The notes: generated by a model from the sequence alone, not told the origin. 64,000 bases of DNA from an uncultured beta proteobacterium (GCA_903869595.1 CAIPZV010000008.1:39104-103103), one strand, 5' to 3'; counted from the stretch's first letter, positions 8,488 through 19,095 are shown. Numbers and translations: made by a program.

Positions 8488-11319
8488 ATGCCCGCCACAC
8501 CCACCATCGCCAGCCAGCGCAAAAACAGCGAACGCCCACTACTGGAAGACATCCGCCTGCTGGGGCGCATTTTGGGTGACATCATCCGGGAGCACGATGG
8601 CGTGCAGGCCTTTGAATTGGTGGAGCAAGTGCGCCGCTTGTCGGTGGCCTTTCGGCGCGATGCCGACCACGCCGCCGACAAGGCCCTGAAAAAACTGCTC
8701 AAACGCCTGGACGCCGCGCAGACCGTCAGCGTCATCCGCGCCTTCACCTACTTCAGCCACTTGGCCAATCTGGCCGAAGACCGGCACCAGATCCGCCGCC
8801 ACGCGATCCATGACAGGGCGGGCGAGCTGCAAGAAGGCAGCTTGGAAGTGGCACTGGCACGCCTGCGCGAAGGCGGCATCGGCGCCAAAGCCGTGGCGCA
8901 AAGCCTGGCGCAAAGCTTTATCTCGCCGGTGCTCACCGCCCACCCGACCGAGGTGCAACGCAAAAGTATTTTGGATGCCGAGCGCGCCATCGCCCAATTG
9001 CTGGCCGCGCGCGAGGACATCAAGCGCCTGGGCACCGACGCCAGCGGCCACACCGATGCCCTGGCCCTGCGCGAACTGGCTGCCAACGAAGCCCAGATGC
9101 GCGCCCGCGTGATGCAGCTCTGGCAAACCCGGCTGCTGCGCAGCAGCAAGCTCAGCGTGGCCGATGAAATCGAAAACGCGCTGAGCTATTACGAAAGCAC
9201 GTTTTTGCGTGAAATTCCCAAGCTGTATGCCAACATGGAACACATGTTGGGCCAGCGTGTGCCGCACACGTTTTTGCGCATGGGCCAATGGATTGGCGGC
9301 GACCGCGATGGCAACCCCAATGTCAGCGCCCAAACCCTGGACTACGCGCTGCGCCGTCAAAGCGAAGTGGCGCTTCGCCATTACCTGACCGAAGTGCATA
9401 ACTTGGGGGGTGAGTTGTCACTATCTGCCACCCTGACGCAATGCAGCCCGGATATGCAAGCCCTGGCCGAGCGCAGCCCGGACCACAACCCGCACCGCCG
9501 TGACGAGCCCTACCGCCGCGCGCTGATAGGCATATATGCGCGCCTGGCTGCGACCTTGCAGCAACTGACCGGCACCGAAGCCACACTCCACGCCGTCGCC
9601 CCGCAAAACGCCTACACCCAGCCCCAAGAGTTTGTGCAGGATTTGCGCACCATCGAAGCCTCGCTGCTGAGCAACCACGCCGGCGCCCTGAGCGCGCAGC
9701 GTCTGCACCCGCTGATCCGCGCTGTCGAAGTATTTGGCTTTCACCTAGCCACCGTCGATTTGCGCCAAAGCTCTGACAAGCACGAAGAAGTGGTAGCCGA
9801 ACTGCTGCGCGTGGCGCGGGTGCAAGCCAACTACAGCGCATTGCCCGAAGCCGATAAGCGCAGCCTGCTGCTAGGCCTGTTGCAAGACGCGCGTTCGCTG
9901 CAAGTGCAAGGCGCAGCCTACTCGGCGCACGCCCAGGCCGAACAAGCGATTTTTGCTATGGCGCGGGTCATGCGCGAACGCTTTGGCACAGAGGCCATCC
10001 GCCACTACATCATCAGCCACACCGAAAGCGTGAGCGATTTGCTGGAAGTTTTGCTGCTGCAAAAAGAGGCCGGCCTGCTGCGCGGCACCTTGGACTTGGA
10101 TGCCGTGTGCGATTTGATCGTGGTGCCTTTGTTTGAAACCATCGAAGACTTGCGCAATGCCGCGCCCATCATGCGCGCGTTCTACGCGCTGCCCGGCGTG
10201 GCCGCGCTGGTGCAGCGCAGCGGTGGCGAGCAAGACATCATGCTGGGCTATTCGGACAGCAACAAAGACGGCGGCATCTTCACCAGCAACTGGGAGCTCT
10301 ACCGCGCCGAAATCGCGCTGGTGGAAGTGTTTGACGAACTGAGCGCCAGCGGACACCCCACGCGCCTACGCATGTTCCACGGGCGCGGCGGCACTGTGGG
10401 GCGCGGCGGTGGCCCGAGCTACCAGGCCATCCTGGCACAACCGCCGGGCACGGTACGCGGGCAAATACGCCTGACTGAACAAGGCGAAGTGATTGGCTCC
10501 AAATATGCCAACCCCGAAATCGGCCGACGCAACCTGGAAACCCTGGTCGCCGCCACCCTGGAAGCCACGCTCTTGCAAGCGACCAAACCGGCCAGCAAAG
10601 CGTTTTTAGCCGCCGCAAACGAACTGTCTGCCTACAGCATGGCGGCCTACCGCGCCTTGGTGTATGAAACACCGGGTTTTGCCGACTATTTTTTCAGCGC
10701 TACGCCGCTGCGCGAAATCACCGAACTCAACATTGGCTCGCGCCCCGCATCGCGCAAAGCCACGCAAGCGATTGAAGACCTGCGCGCCATCCCCTGGGGC
10801 TTTAGCTGGGGCCAATGCCGCCTGACGCTGCCCGGCTGGTTTGGCTTTGGCTCGGCGGTGCATAGGTTTATCCACGGCGCAGACGACGAAAACAGTGCGG
10901 CGCTTGCCAAAGAGCGCACCGCCTTGCTGCAAAAAATGCAGCGCCAATGGCCCTTCTTCCAGACCCTGCTGTCGAATATGGACATGGTGATCGCTAAAAG
11001 CGATATGGCCCTGGCTGCGCGCTACAGCGAACTGGTGGACGACGCGCGCCTGCGTCGCAAAATATTTGGTGCGATCGAGCAGGAATGGCATCGCACCGCC
11101 GACGCGCTGAGCCTGATCACCGGCCACAAGCAACGCCTGGCCGCCAACCCCAGCCTGCAACGCTCCATCCACCACCGCTTCCCCTACATCGACCCGCTGC
11201 ACCACCTGCAAGTCGAACTGGTACGCCGCTACCGCGCCGGCCAAAGCGACGAGCGCGTGCAGCGCGGTATCCACATCTCGATTAACGGGATTGCGGCGGG
11301 TTTGAGGAATACCGGTTAA
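8488..11319 (+). CDS. ppc: Phosphoenolpyruvate carboxylase
   Basis: 943 residues; carboxylates PEP with bicarbonate to oxaloacetate, replenishing the TCA cycle. Key motifs: [12 protein letters not shown] near residue 150 (catalytic His), [34 protein letters not shown] near residue 630 (catalytic Arg loop), and the conserved C-terminus ending RNTG. It is longer than the 883-residue E. coli enzyme. The stop overlaps the convergent brnA stop in the palindrome TTAA. Confidence 0.97.
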   Translation: MPATPTIASQRKNSERPLLEDIRLLGRILGDIIREHDGVQAFELVEQVRRLSVAFRRDADHAADKALKKLLKRLDAAQTVSVIRAFTYFSHLANLAEDRHQIRRHAIHDRAGELQEGSLEVALARLREGGIGAKAVAQSLAQSFISPVLTAHPTEVQRKSILDAERAIAQLLAAREDIKRLGTDASGHTDALALRELAANEAQMRARVMQLWQTRLLRSSKLSVADEIENALSYYESTFLREIPKLYANMEHMLGQRVPHTFLRMGQWIGGDRDGNPNVSAQTLDYALRRQSEVALRHYLTEVHNLGGELSLSATLTQCSPDMQALAERSPDHNPHRRDEPYRRALIGIYARLAATLQQLTGTEATLHAVAPQNAYTQPQEFVQDLRTIEASLLSNHAGALSAQRLHPLIRAVEVFGFHLATVDLRQSSDKHEEVVAELLRVARVQANYSALPEADKRSLLLGLLQDARSLQVQGAAYSAHAQAEQAIFAMARVMRERFGTEAIRHYIISHTESVSDLLEVLLLQKEAGLLRGTLDLDAVCDLIVVPLFETIEDLRNAAPIMRAFYALPGVAALVQRSGGEQDIMLGYSDSNKDGGIFTSNWELYRAEIALVEVFDELSASGHPTRLRMFHGRGGTVGRGGGPSYQAILAQPPGTVRGQIRLTEQGEVIGSKYANPEIGRRNLETLVAATLEATLLQATKPASKAFLAAANELSAYSMAAYRALVYETPGFADYFFSATPLREITELNIGSRPASRKATQAIEDLRAIPWGFSWGQCRLTLPGWFGFGSAVHRFIHGADDENSAALAKERTALLQKMQRQWPFFQTLLSNMDMVIAKSDMALAARYSELVDDARLRRKIFGAIEQEWHRTADALSLITGHKQRLAANPSLQRSIHHRFPYIDPLHHLQVELVRRYRAGQSDERVQRGIHISINGIAAGLRNTG

Positions 11320-11603
11320 GTGCCTGGCGGCGGATTAAGCGCAGTTTCCGCCAGGCGGCCCGTGGCGTATTTATGTAAGACACTGGCAATGAGCGTTTGG
11401 TAGGGCATGCCTTCCTGCAAGGCCTTGACCTGGATATCGCGCAAGTCGCCCGCCGATAAGCGGATATTGATGCGCTGGTCTTTGATCGCCGTTGCCCGCG
11501 CCGCCGCGCGAATGCGCGCCAACTCGTCTTTGGTGGCTACCGGTTTCAATGCACCGGCCTCGAACGCGGCCAAAACCTCTTTTTCGTATTTGTCCAGTTT
11601 CAT
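11316..11603 (-). CDS. brnA: BrnA-like ribbon-helix-helix antitoxin
   Basis: 95 residues. The C-terminal half reads [19 protein letters not shown] and [16 protein letters not shown], matching the CopG/BrnA ribbon-helix-helix DNA-binding fold; the N-terminus ([17 protein letters not shown]) is typical of BrnA. It follows the DUF497/BrnT toxin gene by 4 bases. Antitoxins of this type bind the toxin and repress their own promoter. The gene converges on ppc, sharing the last 4 bases. Confidence 0.85.
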   Translation of the reverse strand: MKLDKYEKEVLAAFEAGALKPVATKDELARIRAAARATAIKDQRINIRLSAGDLRDIQVKALQEGMPYQTLIASVLHKYATGRLAETALNPPPGT

Positions 11604-11607
11604 CGTG

Positions 11608-11889
11608 CTACTCCTGTGTGCCTATGAAATCACGCGTGGCTTTGCGGCTTGGAATAATGGTTTTCAAAAAGTACCCTTCTTCCTCTTGCACAAAAGGCAC
11701 CAAAAACGCATACCCGTCCATGGCGACGACCATGATTTTCTGGTTTGGATACCTGGCCGGATTGGGGTGCGCAATCACCTGCAATAAATCGCCGCCCTCC
11801 ACTGCCAAGGCAATTTGCTCAAAACTGAGCCCGCGTTCACGCATCAATAAGGCGTTTTTCTGCGGATCCCATCTGAAAACCATGGCCAT
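11608..11889 (-). CDS. brnT: BrnT-like (DUF497) ribonuclease toxin
   Basis: 93 residues with the family pattern FRWDPQKNALLMRERGLSFE, a central basic/hydrophobic strand (MVVAMDGYAFLVPFV) and the C-terminal FLKTIIPSRKATRDF resembling the BrnT IISARKA-type motif. BrnT toxins have a RelE-like fold and inhibit translation. Toxin-first gene order is characteristic of BrnTA. The start could be M1 (11889) or M3 (11883). Confidence 0.85.
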   Translation of the reverse strand: MAMVFRWDPQKNALLMRERGLSFEQIALAVEGGDLLQVIAHPNPARYPNQKIMVVAMDGYAFLVPFVQEEEGYFLKTIIPSRKATRDFIGTQE

Positions 11890-11938
11890 GCGCGCACTCT
11901 ATCATGACGTGTGCCTTTTGTCTTCAACTTAGAACAAA

Positions 11939-11968
11939 ATTACCGCCTTCTCTTGTACAAGCGGTAAT
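11939..11968. promoter_or_regulatory. Nested palindromes between brnT and argH
   Basis: An 8-bp inverted repeat ATTACCGC (11939-11946) / GCGGTAAT (11961-11968) encloses a 10-bp perfect palindrome CTTGTACAAG (11952-11961). It lies 50-79 bases upstream of brnT and about 85 upstream of argH. An operator, perhaps for BrnA autoregulation, is plausible but untested. Confidence 0.35.
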
Positions 11969-12052
11969 CAGGCGGGTGAGCGATATTGACCCTTGCGCCG
12001 CCAAGACAATCTTCAGCGCCTAGCCAGCTGAACCCCCCGATAAAATCCCCGC

Positions 12053-13501
12053 ATGACAAACCAACTCGATAAAAAAGCCCAGGCCTGGTCGGCGCTGTTT
12101 TCTGAACCGATGAGCGAGTTGGTTAAGCGCTACACCTCTAGCGTGTTTTTTGACAAGCGGCTCTGGCAGGCGGACATCCGGGGCAGCTTGGCGCATGCCG
12201 ATATGCTGGCGGCGCAGGGCATCATCAGCGCGCAAGACCTGGCCGACATCCAGCGCGGCATGGCACAGATCGTGGCCGACATCGAGGCGGGCCGCTTTGA
12301 ATGGAAACTGGACCTGGAGGATGTGCACCTGAACATCGAGGCGCGGCTCACGCAGTTGGTGGGCGATGCCGGCAAGCGCATGCACACCGGGCGCAGCCGC
12401 AATGACCAAGTGGCCACCGATGTGCGCCTGTGGTTGCGCGACGAGCTAGACCTGATCGCCGACCTGCTGGTCGCCCTGCAAAAAGCCTTGCTGGACGTAG
12501 CGGCGCAGCACACGCAAACCATCTTGCCCGGATTTACGCATTTGCAAGTGGCCCAGCCGGTGAGCTTTGCGCACCATTTGCTGGCCTATGTAGAAATGTT
12601 TGCGCGCGATGCCGAGCGCATGCGCGAAGTGCGCGCCCGCGCCAACCGCCTGCCCCTGGGCAGCGCCGCGCTGGCGGGCACCAGCTACCCGCTAGACCGC
12701 GAGCGCGTGGCGCGCAGCCTGGGCATGGTGGACGCGCAAGGTGCGCCCCAGCTTTGCCGCAATAGCCTGGACGCCGTCAGCGACCGCGACTTTGCGATGG
12801 AATTTACCGCCGCCGCCAGTATTTGCATGGTGCACATCAGCCGCCTGAGCGAAGAGCTGGTCTTGTGGATGAGCCAGAACTTTGGCTTTATCCGCCTGGC
12901 CGACCGCTTCACCACCGGCAGCTCCATCATGCCGCAGAAGAAAAACCCCGACGTGCCCGAACTGGCGCGCGGCAAAACCGGTCGCGTGGTCGGCCACCTG
13001 ATGGGTTTGCTCACGCTCATGAAAGGCCAGCCGCTGGCCTATAACAAAGACAACCAAGAAGACAAAGAGCCGCTGTTTGACACGGTGGACACGCTCACCG
13101 ACACGCTGCGCATCTTTGCGGAAATGATTGGCGGCCAACCCGACCCGCAGACCGGCAAGTTGTCCGGCGGACTGACGGTCAACCCGGACGCCATGCGCAG
13201 CGCCGCCGCACGCGGCTATGCCACTGCCACCGACCTGGCCGACTACTTGGTGAAAAAAGGCCTTGCCTTCAGGGACGCGCACGAAGTGGTGGCCCATGCC
13301 GTCAAAAGCGCGCAAGCCACGGGCAAAGATTTATCCGAACTGCCGCTGGCCACGCTGCAAGCTTTTCATGCGGCCATAGAGGCCGATGTGTTTGAGTGCC
13401 TCAGCCTGCAAGGCTCAATGGACGCGCGCAACACCATTGGCGGTACCGCGCCTGGGCGGGTCTTGCAAGAGATTGCGCTGCACCGCCAGCGCCTGGGCTG
13501 A
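12053..13501 (+). CDS. argH: Argininosuccinate lyase
   Basis: 482 residues; last step of arginine synthesis, splitting argininosuccinate to arginine and fumarate. Motifs: [15 protein letters not shown] near the N-terminus, [25 protein letters not shown], the [16 protein letters not shown] region and the superfamily signature [12 protein letters not shown] near residue 290. The usual length for the family is 460-480. It appears monocistronic. Confidence 0.97.
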   Translation: MTNQLDKKAQAWSALFSEPMSELVKRYTSSVFFDKRLWQADIRGSLAHADMLAAQGIISAQDLADIQRGMAQIVADIEAGRFEWKLDLEDVHLNIEARLTQLVGDAGKRMHTGRSRNDQVATDVRLWLRDELDLIADLLVALQKALLDVAAQHTQTILPGFTHLQVAQPVSFAHHLLAYVEMFARDAERMREVRARANRLPLGSAALAGTSYPLDRERVARSLGMVDAQGAPQLCRNSLDAVSDRDFAMEFTAAASICMVHISRLSEELVLWMSQNFGFIRLADRFTTGSSIMPQKKNPDVPELARGKTGRVVGHLMGLLTLMKGQPLAYNKDNQEDKEPLFDTVDTLTDTLRIFAEMIGGQPDPQTGKLSGGLTVNPDAMRSAAARGYATATDLADYLVKKGLAFRDAHEVVAHAVKSAQATGKDLSELPLATLQAFHAAIEADVFECLSLQGSMDARNTIGGTAPGRVLQEIALHRQRLG

Positions 13502-13555
13502 GCGCACCCCCACGGGCGCCCGGCTACCTTTCACCCCGTCACCTAGGAAAGCCCG

Positions 13556-14446
13556 ATGACGACCCAACAACTTGTTCTCAGCCTAGTGCTGGCCACCATG
13601 GTGTTTTCGGTGGCTTTGGAATTGCAGCTGGACGATTTTTTGCGCGTGGCGCGCAGCCCCAAGGCGGTGGTTGTCGGCCTCGTCCCCCAATTCATTTTGC
13701 TGCCCGTCGTCACCTGGGCCGCCACCCTGGTGCTGGACTTGCCGCCCAATGTGGAAGCGGCCATGATTTTGGTAGCGGCTTGCCCTGGCGGCAGCCTGAG
13801 CAATGTGGTGACGCATTTTGGGCGCGGCAACACGGCGCTGTCGGTCAGTATTTCGGCGGTAGCCAGCCTGATTGCGCTGTTCGCCACGCCGTTTAACTTC
13901 AGCTGGATGGTGGCCACCAACCCGGCCACTGCCGGTTGGCTGCAAACCCTGAATATCGACCCTTCAGACATTTGGATCAGCCTTTTTGCTTTGCTGGCCT
14001 TGCCCTTGGCGCTAGGCCTGACGCTGACGCGCCGCCTGCCCGACTTCAGCGCGCGCATTCGCAAACCACTGGGCAATTTTTCGCTGATCGCACTATTGGC
14101 TTTTATCGTGCTGGGGCTGATTAAAGAGCGGCAATTGCTGACTATGGGACTTTTGCCCACGCTGGGCTTGGTGGTGGCGCACAACGCTAGCGGCTTGCTG
14201 ATGGGCTGGCTCACCAGCGGCGTGATGGGCCTGAGCACCGCAGACCGGCGCGCCGTCACCATCGAAGGCGGCATGCAAAACGCGGGGCTGGCGCTGGGCA
14301 TCATTGCGGTGCAGTTCAACGCGGATCTGGGCATGGTCATCATCGCCAGCTTGTGGGGCATCTGGCATATCGTTAGCGGCATGTCATTAGCCTTGCTTTG
14401 GCGGCGCATGGACCGCGTAACACTTGCAAAGGAAGAACATGCTTGA
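13556..14446 (+). CDS. Bile acid:sodium symporter (BASS) family transporter
   Basis: 296 residues with about nine hydrophobic segments. Family hallmarks are LVLATMVFSVALELQLDDF in the first helix, PQFILLPVVTWAATLVL, AACPGGSLSNVVTHFGRGNTA (the sodium-binding crossover region) and TIEGGMQNAGLALGIIA. Members import organic anions with sodium. The substrate here is unknown. The next gene starts inside its last codons (8-base overlap), so the cargo may be linked to an N-acyl-amino acid or related amide. Confidence 0.88.
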   Translation: MTTQQLVLSLVLATMVFSVALELQLDDFLRVARSPKAVVVGLVPQFILLPVVTWAATLVLDLPPNVEAAMILVAACPGGSLSNVVTHFGRGNTALSVSISAVASLIALFATPFNFSWMVATNPATAGWLQTLNIDPSDIWISLFALLALPLALGLTLTRRLPDFSARIRKPLGNFSLIALLAFIVLGLIKERQLLTMGLLPTLGLVVAHNASGLLMGWLTSGVMGLSTADRRAVTIEGGMQNAGLALGIIAVQFNADLGMVIIASLWGIWHIVSGMSLALLWRRMDRVTLAKEEHA

Positions 14447-16193
14447 TTTGCTGATTCGCAGCGCCACCGTGGTCGATGGCAGTGGCGGCGAGCCTTTTGT
14501 CGCCGATGTGGGCATACAAGACGGGCGCATCGCGCAAGTGGGCCGCATCAGCAGCGCGGCGCGCGAAACCATTGACGCCCAGGGCGCCTGGCTGACGCCG
14601 GGCTTTGTGGACATCCACACCCACTACGACGGGCAAGCCACCTGGGACGAGACCTTTAGCCCCAGCATCCACCATGGTGTGACCACGGTGCTGATGGGCA
14701 ATTGCGGCGTCGGCTTTGCGCCGCTACGCCCGGGCAGCGAAGACCGGCTGATCAAGCTGATGGAAGGCGTGGAAGATATTCCGGGCGTGGCGCTGCGCGA
14801 AGGTGTGCGCTTTTCTTGGGAGAGTTTTAGCCAGTACATGGACGCGCTGGACGCCATGCCGCACAGCCTGGACTTTTTGACCATGGTGCCGCACGACCCG
14901 CTGCGCATGCTGGTGATGGGCGCACGCGCTGAAGCGCGCGAAGCGGCTACCGAGGCTGACGTAGCCGCAATGCGCGCGCATTTGCGCAGCGCTTTGCAAG
15001 CCGGGGCGGCAGGCTTTTCCACCGGACGTTCCGACAACCACCGCACCGCCGAGGGCCACGACACCCCGGCATCCATCGCCAGCGGCGCCGAGTTGCACGG
15101 GCTGGGCCAGGCTTTTGAAGGCCTGGGCCATGGCGTGGTGCAAGTCGTCAGCGACTTTGACCTGATGCAAGGCCCGCAAGGCTTTGACGCCGAATTTGCG
15201 CTGGTGGAACAACTGGCCCAGGCCAGCGGGCGGCCCTTGTCCATGACCTGGCTGCAACGCGACCCCGGTGGCGAGCAATATTTGCAGATTCAACAACGCG
15301 TGGAGGCAGCCGTGGCGCAAGGCCTGCCGCTGTACTTGCAAACCGCTGCGCGCGGCATTGGCGTGATCAACGGGTTGGACGCGAGTTTTCATCCGTTTAT
15401 GGGTTTCCCCGGCTACAAAGAAGTAGCCGCCCTGCCCTTGGCCGAGCGGGCACAAGCCCTACGCGACCCAGCACGCAAAGCGCGCATCCTGGCTGAAAAA
15501 TCCGAGCGCCTGGCGGGCGACGGCACGCCGATACCGCCGCTGGTGGACTTGCTGCTATCGCGTATCGAGCTGATCGCCGGGCGCATGTTCCCGCTCGACG
15601 CGCGTCTGGACTACGAGCCCGATGTGATGCAAAGTTTTTTAGTGCGCGCCAAGCAACGCGGCACCACGGCGCTAGAGGCCATGTACGACTACCTGTGCGA
15701 AGGCGATGGCGCGCAGCTTATTTACTTCCCCATCTTCAACTACAACCAAGGCTCGCTGGATGCGGTGCACACCATGCTGCAACACCCCCGCGCCCTGTTT
15801 GGCTTGGGCGATGCGGGCGCGCATGTAGGCACGATTTGCGACGCCAGTTTTTCCACCTTCATGCTCAGCCACTGGGTACTGGGCCGCGCCAAAGAGCGCC
15901 TGCCCCTGGAACGCGTCGTGGAGATGATGACCAGTCGCAACGCGCGCTACCTGGGCCTCAACGACCGCGGCCTGATACAGCCCGGCCTGCGCGCTGACTT
16001 CAACCTGATAGACCCCAAGCGCCTGAGCGTAGGTATGCCCCAACTGGTGCGCGACCTGCCTGCGGGTGGCAAGCGGTTTTTGCAAAAGGCAGAGGGCTAT
16101 ATTGGGACTTGGGTGGCGGGGGAGGCTGTGGTGCGAGAAGGGGAAGTTACCGGGGCTCGGCCGGGGCGCTTGGTGCGGATGGGACGGAAGTAA
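14439..16193 (+). CDS. D-aminoacylase-type amidohydrolase
   Basis: 584 residues of the amidohydrolase superfamily (N-acyl-D-amino-acid deacylase branch). Visible metal-site elements: FVDIHTHYDGQATWD, the GVTTVLMGNCGVGFAP loop with the Cys used as a metal ligand in D-aminoacylases, and GLGDAGAHVGTICD near residue 460. The start is ATG 14439, preceded by GGAAG; five extra residues in the longer frame are unlikely. It overlaps the BASS transporter by 8 bases. The substrate could be an N-acyl-D-amino acid, but some relatives hydrolyse other cyclic or linear amides. Confidence 0.85.
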   Translation: MLDLLIRSATVVDGSGGEPFVADVGIQDGRIAQVGRISSAARETIDAQGAWLTPGFVDIHTHYDGQATWDETFSPSIHHGVTTVLMGNCGVGFAPLRPGSEDRLIKLMEGVEDIPGVALREGVRFSWESFSQYMDALDAMPHSLDFLTMVPHDPLRMLVMGARAEAREAATEADVAAMRAHLRSALQAGAAGFSTGRSDNHRTAEGHDTPASIASGAELHGLGQAFEGLGHGVVQVVSDFDLMQGPQGFDAEFALVEQLAQASGRPLSMTWLQRDPGGEQYLQIQQRVEAAVAQGLPLYLQTAARGIGVINGLDASFHPFMGFPGYKEVAALPLAERAQALRDPARKARILAEKSERLAGDGTPIPPLVDLLLSRIELIAGRMFPLDARLDYEPDVMQSFLVRAKQRGTTALEAMYDYLCEGDGAQLIYFPIFNYNQGSLDAVHTMLQHPRALFGLGDAGAHVGTICDASFSTFMLSHWVLGRAKERLPLERVVEMMTSRNARYLGLNDRGLIQPGLRADFNLIDPKRLSVGMPQLVRDLPAGGKRFLQKAEGYIGTWVAGEAVVREGEVTGARPGRLVRMGRK

Positions 16194-16226
16194 CAGCGGT
16201 CCATCAAAGGACCGCTGTTTATTCGC
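16192..16226 (+). terminator. Intrinsic terminator of the amidohydrolase operon
   Basis: An 11-bp perfect stem AACAGCGGTCC / GGACCGCTGTT (16192-16202, 16209-16219) with loop ATCAAA overlaps the stop codon of the amidohydrolase. A T-rich stretch follows. The adjacent GCTTTTTTGCAAAAGC (16225-16240) can form a second small hairpin. Confidence 0.85.
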
Positions 16227-16350
16227 TTTTTTGCAAAAGCGACAAACGCATCGAGGCCGCCTTCAAAATCACATCACCGTTTACAAAAATTGTTCCGGTC
16301 AAGGCCCATCGAAACGTCAACGACATTCCAATGAACCTTGTCCGAACAAT

Positions 16351-18696
16351 TTATTGCGGGGCGTTGTTCTTCCGCGTATAAACGTACTGAATCTGTCGAT
16401 TCTCAAGATCATAGGACCGGGCCCAAATTTCGCGGTAGACCGAAGTCACCGCAAACGATACGCCTGCATAGGTCTTAGTAGTGTTAATCGCATCATTACC
16501 AAGCCATTCGTCACTTAAGGTCAGTACACCGCTTCTGGCTGATCGCGGTGAGCCCTTCGATACTTGCGCGATAGACGCGACAATAAGCCTTTCGCTGCCA
16601 GCAGAGCTGAAGTAGGCCTGGCCTTTTCCACCAAAACGGTCGATTCCTTGCACACCGTCGGGAACGGTCCAACCCACATTGACATTGGTACCCGCCGCAA
16701 TTGTCGAAAGCGTCGTGCCAAGATAGCTTGCAACAGTCGCAGCATCTGGTTTACGGAACTTAATGTCACCAGCGTAAAGGCCGTTGGCGTCCTTATCTAA
16801 AAACGCCATAGTACCGACCATACGGCCGTTTTCAACAGTTTTTGAATTCCAGAAATTAGTACTGTTATTGCCCCATGCCGTGGTGCTGGCATTGGTGTAG
16901 GCATCATCTTGGAAAACATAAATGGTGTACCGCGGCATCGATGTGTTACCGAAGGTGCTGAAATAGTCCAACTTATCCTGTGACGAAACCTCCGTGGAAC
17001 GCATATTGGCATAGGTCTGACGGGGGCAATTACCAGAAACACATGTGCCGACGTTAGTGCTGTCAATCACGTAATTCCTCTGTGCCAAACCTGGATATGT
17101 CCAAGTAGAGTTGCCATTGGCTTTGGCTGACGTAAAGGTGAATTGGTTATTGGTATTGGCAGTACCAATGGGGGCTGGGGTTCCCGAAGGACCCTTGCAA
17201 TCACTCCATAGGTAACCGCGATGTGTCAAATTGTTCTCCGGGTCAAAATCCGCTGGATACTTGGCGTGTATGGGCATGTAATTGCGCGTCGCCACGGCAT
17301 CGGGATGCGGCACTTTTAGCAAGATACCGCCTTTGGGCGCGCTGGGGTTGTGCGCTACGCCAGTTTGAAGCAGCGGCCCGGTAACCCAGGCGCAAATGAT
17401 TCTTGGTTGCGCCAAAGTTGGATCCGTTGCGTCGTAGGAAAATGCAAAATTTTGCGCACCGGAAGCCTTGGTGCGGTGCGGGGTAGTGTTCATTTGCAGA
17501 CGACCCTCAACGCGCGAATTGGCTGGCGTACTTAAATCATCGATGTAGCTGTAGTTTGCATCCACACTGAAGTCCACATTACGGCGGTTGCCGTAGAGCT
17601 TGAATGAGTCGCTAGCGCCTGTGGTCGTCCGCTCTAATACCTCGGGTCGGGTATACCAATTACCACTGGTATCCTTGAAGTTCACGTTGACCACATAGGC
17701 CTTACCGTCAGCCATGCTCGGACGCTCAACCACATACCGCAAGTTGATTTTGACATCCGCGTTCAAAAACTCACTAGACGACAAGGCTAAGCCCCAGCGC
17801 TCTCCGTAGCTATAAGTGTTGTGCATATAACCATTGACCACATAGCTGTTGCAAGCTGTTGCCATTTGGCTGATATTTGCCGAGACAAAGCCGCCGCTGT
17901 CGGCTGTTGCGTTTGGCGCGCGCTGCGTATTTGGTAAGGCAAAGCAGGCCTTTATCTTGTTTTGTAAATCTAATAATGCTGGGCCAGCAGGGTCTGCGCC
18001 AGGTGGCCAGTCGCCAGTGCTGCCAGACGCTGTCACAACACGGTTTCTCGGGTCTGTGTTGTCGGTTAGGACTTCCATTCGGTTGGCTAGTACAACGCCG
18101 CTTGGTTTGATACGTACATCCACCACGTCGAGCACCTGGTCAGCGCCAGTTCGATTAGCGCTAAAGGTATCGGTTACAGGATTGAAGCTGCTTGGTAGAC
18201 CTGCAGCCGCGATGGGCCCGCTAAGTGCGGTCGTCATTAGCGCAGTGGCAGCAGCCAAGGATGTGGAGGTTACGGTCGCTGGCAAAAGTCCATCTGCGCT
18301 GTAGCTATTGGCAGCGTTCACCAGCGCAGCGATGCCGGTGGTTAAGGGCGTAACTTGGACGGAGTTGTTTTGGCCGCTCGTAGAGGAAATCATGGACACC
18401 AGGTTGTACTCCTGGGTACCTATCGAGCCAGCGGCCTTGATCACAAATGGCGCTCGCATTCCGGTGACGTCTACGGAGTAGGCGCCATTTGCATCACTGG
18501 TCACTTGTTTGGTATTGCCATCCGCATCGATCACCAGCACGGTCGCATTGGGCAGTCCCTCACCAACGGCGACCAAGCCACCTAATGACGTATTGGCTAG
18601 TTTTTTCTCCTCGCCACCGCCACCCCCACCGCAAGCCACGATACCCACCGCAACTGCTATCGCCGCTAGGGAAGGAAGAATCCATTTTTTTGCCAT
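16351..18696 (-). CDS. Large putative lipoprotein, function unknown
   Basis: 781 residues from ATG 18696, which has GGAG at a proper distance; the longer frame from 18756 lacks this. The N-terminus is a lipoprotein signal: MAKKW, hydrophobic core to VGIVAC with the lipid-bearing Cys22, then a poly-Gly spacer. Residues about 38-75 (GGLVAVGEGLPNATVLVIDA, then DANGAYSVDV) look like a carboxypeptidase-regulatory or SdrD-B-type beta-sandwich. The rest is Asn/Thr/Ser-rich, with no enzyme motif I recognise and a few cysteine pairs (CVSGNC). Base composition is visibly less GC-rich than neighbouring genes, suggesting a different history. Probably outer-membrane or surface exposed. Confidence 0.75.
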   Translation of the reverse strand: MAKKWILPSLAAIAVAVGIVACGGGGGGEEKKLANTSLGGLVAVGEGLPNATVLVIDADGNTKQVTSDANGAYSVDVTGMRAPFVIKAAGSIGTQEYNLVSMISSTSGQNNSVQVTPLTTGIAALVNAANSYSADGLLPATVTSTSLAAATALMTTALSGPIAAAGLPSSFNPVTDTFSANRTGADQVLDVVDVRIKPSGVVLANRMEVLTDNTDPRNRVVTASGSTGDWPPGADPAGPALLDLQNKIKACFALPNTQRAPNATADSGGFVSANISQMATACNSYVVNGYMHNTYSYGERWGLALSSSEFLNADVKINLRYVVERPSMADGKAYVVNVNFKDTSGNWYTRPEVLERTTTGASDSFKLYGNRRNVDFSVDANYSYIDDLSTPANSRVEGRLQMNTTPHRTKASGAQNFAFSYDATDPTLAQPRIICAWVTGPLLQTGVAHNPSAPKGGILLKVPHPDAVATRNYMPIHAKYPADFDPENNLTHRGYLWSDCKGPSGTPAPIGTANTNNQFTFTSAKANGNSTWTYPGLAQRNYVIDSTNVGTCVSGNCPRQTYANMRSTEVSSQDKLDYFSTFGNTSMPRYTIYVFQDDAYTNASTTAWGNNSTNFWNSKTVENGRMVGTMAFLDKDANGLYAGDIKFRKPDAATVASYLGTTLSTIAAGTNVNVGWTVPDGVQGIDRFGGKGQAYFSSAGSERLIVASIAQVSKGSPRSARSGVLTLSDEWLGNDAINTTKTYAGVSFAVTSVYREIWARSYDLENRQIQYVYTRKNNAPQ

Positions 18697-19095
18697 AGGT
18701 CGCTCCGGGGAGTCCGTTAAAAGTGTGTTTGTCGCTTTGGCGGATTGAATAAGCACCTCTGCTGTTTAGGGGCTTTGCTACGTAAAAATCTCGAGCAAAT
18801 TTCCAACCAATTGTTAACAAATTCAGTTTATATGAATAAATTGACGTAAACATAACATTACAAATTAGGGTTAACCCTAGGCTGTACATTTTTCCTTCGC
18901 TAGCTCTCGTGTGTACCCGCGTAAGTGACTAAGCGCCCTGAAAAGAATGCTCGCTCGGGCATCGGTGTGTAGTAATAAAGCGACACCACGGTCTTTAAGG
19001 CGGTGCTAAGGTCTTCCCGCGGTCGCATGCAATGCACCACAACCCGAACTGCTCTGTACCGCATACCTAAAAACTAGCTCCAGCACCCCCTTTTC
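18697..19095. other. 399-base AT-rich divergent intergenic region
   Basis: No gene seen. The left part (18770-18890) is markedly AT-rich and probably holds the promoter of the lipoprotein gene. It contains TTGTTAACAA at 18811-18820 and the 14-bp palindrome at 18866-18879. The right part (18900-19095) returns to GC-rich sequence and should carry the kynU promoter, though no strong -35/-10 pair stands out. Confidence 0.6.
18866..18879. promoter_or_regulatory. 14-bp perfect palindrome TAGGGTTAACCCTA
   Basis: TAGGGTTAACCCTA is an exact palindrome, 170 bases upstream of the lipoprotein start and 217 upstream of kynU. It is a good candidate operator for a dimeric regulator controlling one or both genes. 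Confidence 0.45.

Noticed and set aside
13543..14409. 288-codon minus-strand ORF opposite the BASS transporter
   Set aside because: Shadow frame of a membrane-protein gene; no domain and no regulatory context.
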